The notes below the pieces were generated by a model. That model was not told where the DNA came from and searched no databases. It saw only the letters and a list, made by a program, of their open reading frames with translations. This document shows positions 5,912 through 6,729 of a stretch of 6,729 bases of DNA, piece after piece (within the stretch, counting starts at the first letter, position 1; every line of letters starts with the position of its first letter). The position numbers and the translations under genes are program-made. The DNA is from Kiritimatiellia bacterium (GTDB lineage: Bacteria > Verrucomicrobiota > Kiritimatiellia > SLAD01), in the NCBI GenBank assembly GCA_007128275.1, contig SKXR01000099.1, positions 1 to 6,729 of the forward strand, given 5' to 3'.

Positions 5912-6729
5912 CTATTTCACCATCGCGCCCGAGGAGAGGTCGCCGTCCACGGTGATCAGGCGAAGGCTTTCGCCTTTGGTGGCGGCGAGGATCATGCCCT
6001 GCGATTCCACACCCCGGATGACGGCGGGTTTGAGGTTGGTGACCACGACGACGGTCTTGTCCAGGAGATCTTCCGGGGCGTAATGCGTCGCGATGCCCGC
6101 GACCAGTTGGCGGCGTTCGTCGCCGATCATGACGTGCACTTTCAGAAGCTTGGTCGCGCCCTCCATCTTTTCCGCGGACAAGACGCGCGCGGTGCGTAAT
6201 TGCACTTTACTGAAATCGTCAAAATCGATAACGCCCACCGGCGCAGCGGATTTCACCTCGATTTTCGGAGGCGCTTTGTCTTCGACGGGTTGTTCATCTT
6301 TGTTCATGGGTAGCTCCTGTTCGATGGAATGCATCGGCGGACGGACCCGGGGAAACAACGCCCCGGGATCAGCCACCGGCGTGCCGGTCTTCAATACGCC
6401 GAATTGTTTAAGTAACTTCAATTGAGGTTCGATGGATTCGACGCCCAACGCCTGACGCAGAGCGCCCATGCGTTCCGGCATGACGGGATACAACAACGCG
6501 GATACGACGCGCAAGGCTTCGGCCGCCGTGTACAACACCTTGTACAAAGGTTCCGGGTCTTCCCGCTTCGCCAGCGTCCACGGTTGCTTTAATTCCAAGT
6601 ACTTGTTCGTGGCGCGCACGGCGGTCAACACGTGCCCCAATCCGCTGTCCAGTCGCAACGTCTGCACGGTGTCGCGCACCGCATCCACGGCCTGTTGGAT
6701 CGCGGCCCAAACTTCTTTTTCCTCGTCGC
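5912..6729 (-). CDS. metG: Methionyl-tRNA synthetase, C-terminal 271 residues (5' end outside window)
   Basis: The class I synthetase that charges initiator and elongator tRNA-Met. The frame is open to the window edge; the catalytic Rossmann core with its HIGH and KMSKS motifs lies outside. Visible residues 1-110 belong to the alpha-helical anticodon-binding domain, with the conserved NKYLELKQPWTLAK block at 41-54. A flexible charged linker rich in Pro, Glu and Lys follows, at about 125-166. Residues 167-271 form a C-terminal tRNA-binding OB-fold (EMAP-II/Trbp111 type), starting IDFDDFSKVQLRTARV and carrying NLKPAVIRGVESQGMILAA. This added domain dimerises and improves tRNA binding in many bacterial MetRS. 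The stop is TAG. The gene converges on rny, with 109 nt between the stops. The linker holds an internal ribosome binding site and ATG, described separately. Identification is firm. Confidence 0.96.
   Translation of the reverse strand, partial: DEEKEVWAAIQQAVDAVRDTVQTLRLDSGLGHVLTAVRATNKYLELKQPWTLAKREDPEPLYKVLYTAAEALRVVSALLYPVMPERMGALRQALGVESIEPQLKLLKQFGVLKTGTPVADPGALFPRVRPPMHSIEQELPMNKDEQPVEDKAPPKIEVKSAAPVGVIDFDDFSKVQLRTARVLSAEKMEGATKLLKVHVMIGDERRQLVAGIATHYAPEDLLDKTVVVVTNLKPAVIRGVESQGMILAATKGESLRLITVDGDLSSGAMVK
6305..6318 (-). promoter_or_regulatory. Internal ribosome binding site and in-frame ATG inside metG
   Basis: Read on the - strand, AGGAG (6318-6314) lies 6 nt before an in-frame ATG at 6307-6305, at the join between the MetRS helical domain and its C-terminal tRNA-binding domain. 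Starting here would make a 131-residue product (MNKDEQPVED...) consisting of a short charged tail and a complete Trbp111-like tRNA-binding domain. The spacing is near ideal. It may be a working internal start, a relic of a gene fusion, or chance use of Glu-Glu-Leu type codons. Confidence 0.35.

Noticed and set aside
1..6729. A defence system, prophage, insertion sequence or other novel multi-gene cassette.
   Set aside because: Every large gene is a recognised housekeeping family with intact motifs; no transposase, integrase, terminal inverted repeats, tRNA gene or target-site duplication was seen.

Overview
The window is a stretch of ordinary bacterial housekeeping DNA, moderately GC-rich by eye. 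It carries four recognisable protein genes on the + strand, a structured RNA gene, and one convergent gene on the - strand. From left to right: the 3' part of pheT (phenylalanyl-tRNA synthetase beta chain); a doubtful 71-residue one-helix membrane protein; an intergenic region with a boxA-like element and a 6S RNA; rarA (AAA+ replication/recombination factor); a 5-formyltetrahydrofolate cyclo-ligase; rny (RNase Y); a short intergenic array of seven-base repeats; and, on the - strand, the 3' part of metG (methionyl-tRNA synthetase). Both edge genes are cut by the window and not visibly broken.

The organism cannot be named from this. RNase Y, a 6S RNA beside rarA, a MetRS with a fused C-terminal tRNA-binding domain, and the base composition suggest a deep-branching Gram-negative-type lineage, for example the PVC group or Hydrogenedentes-like bacteria. 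That is a weak inference. I see no phage, transposon, CRISPR or defence signature.

The 6S RNA at about 2053-2231 is supported by a 9-bp closing stem with a T6 tail, a second inner stem, an apical hairpin, a small hairpin on its 3' side like the one in E. coli 6S, and its position upstream of rarA and the cyclo-ligase. In E. coli, ssrS lies next to the cyclo-ligase gene ygfA, so the neighbourhood is coherent. rarA and the cyclo-ligase overlap by ATGA and look translationally coupled. rny follows after 75 nt that contain a strong hairpin just upstream of its ribosome binding site.

I found no unknown multi-gene system. The points most worth a second look are: (1) a boxA-like antitermination element plus a GNRA-loop hairpin directly upstream of the 6S RNA; (2) nine uninterrupted, in-phase heptamers (consensus NNTNGGT) between the convergent rny and metG ends; (3) a well-spaced internal Shine-Dalgarno and ATG in metG that would produce a free tRNA-binding domain; and (4) the hairpin and 19-codon micro-ORF in the rny leader.
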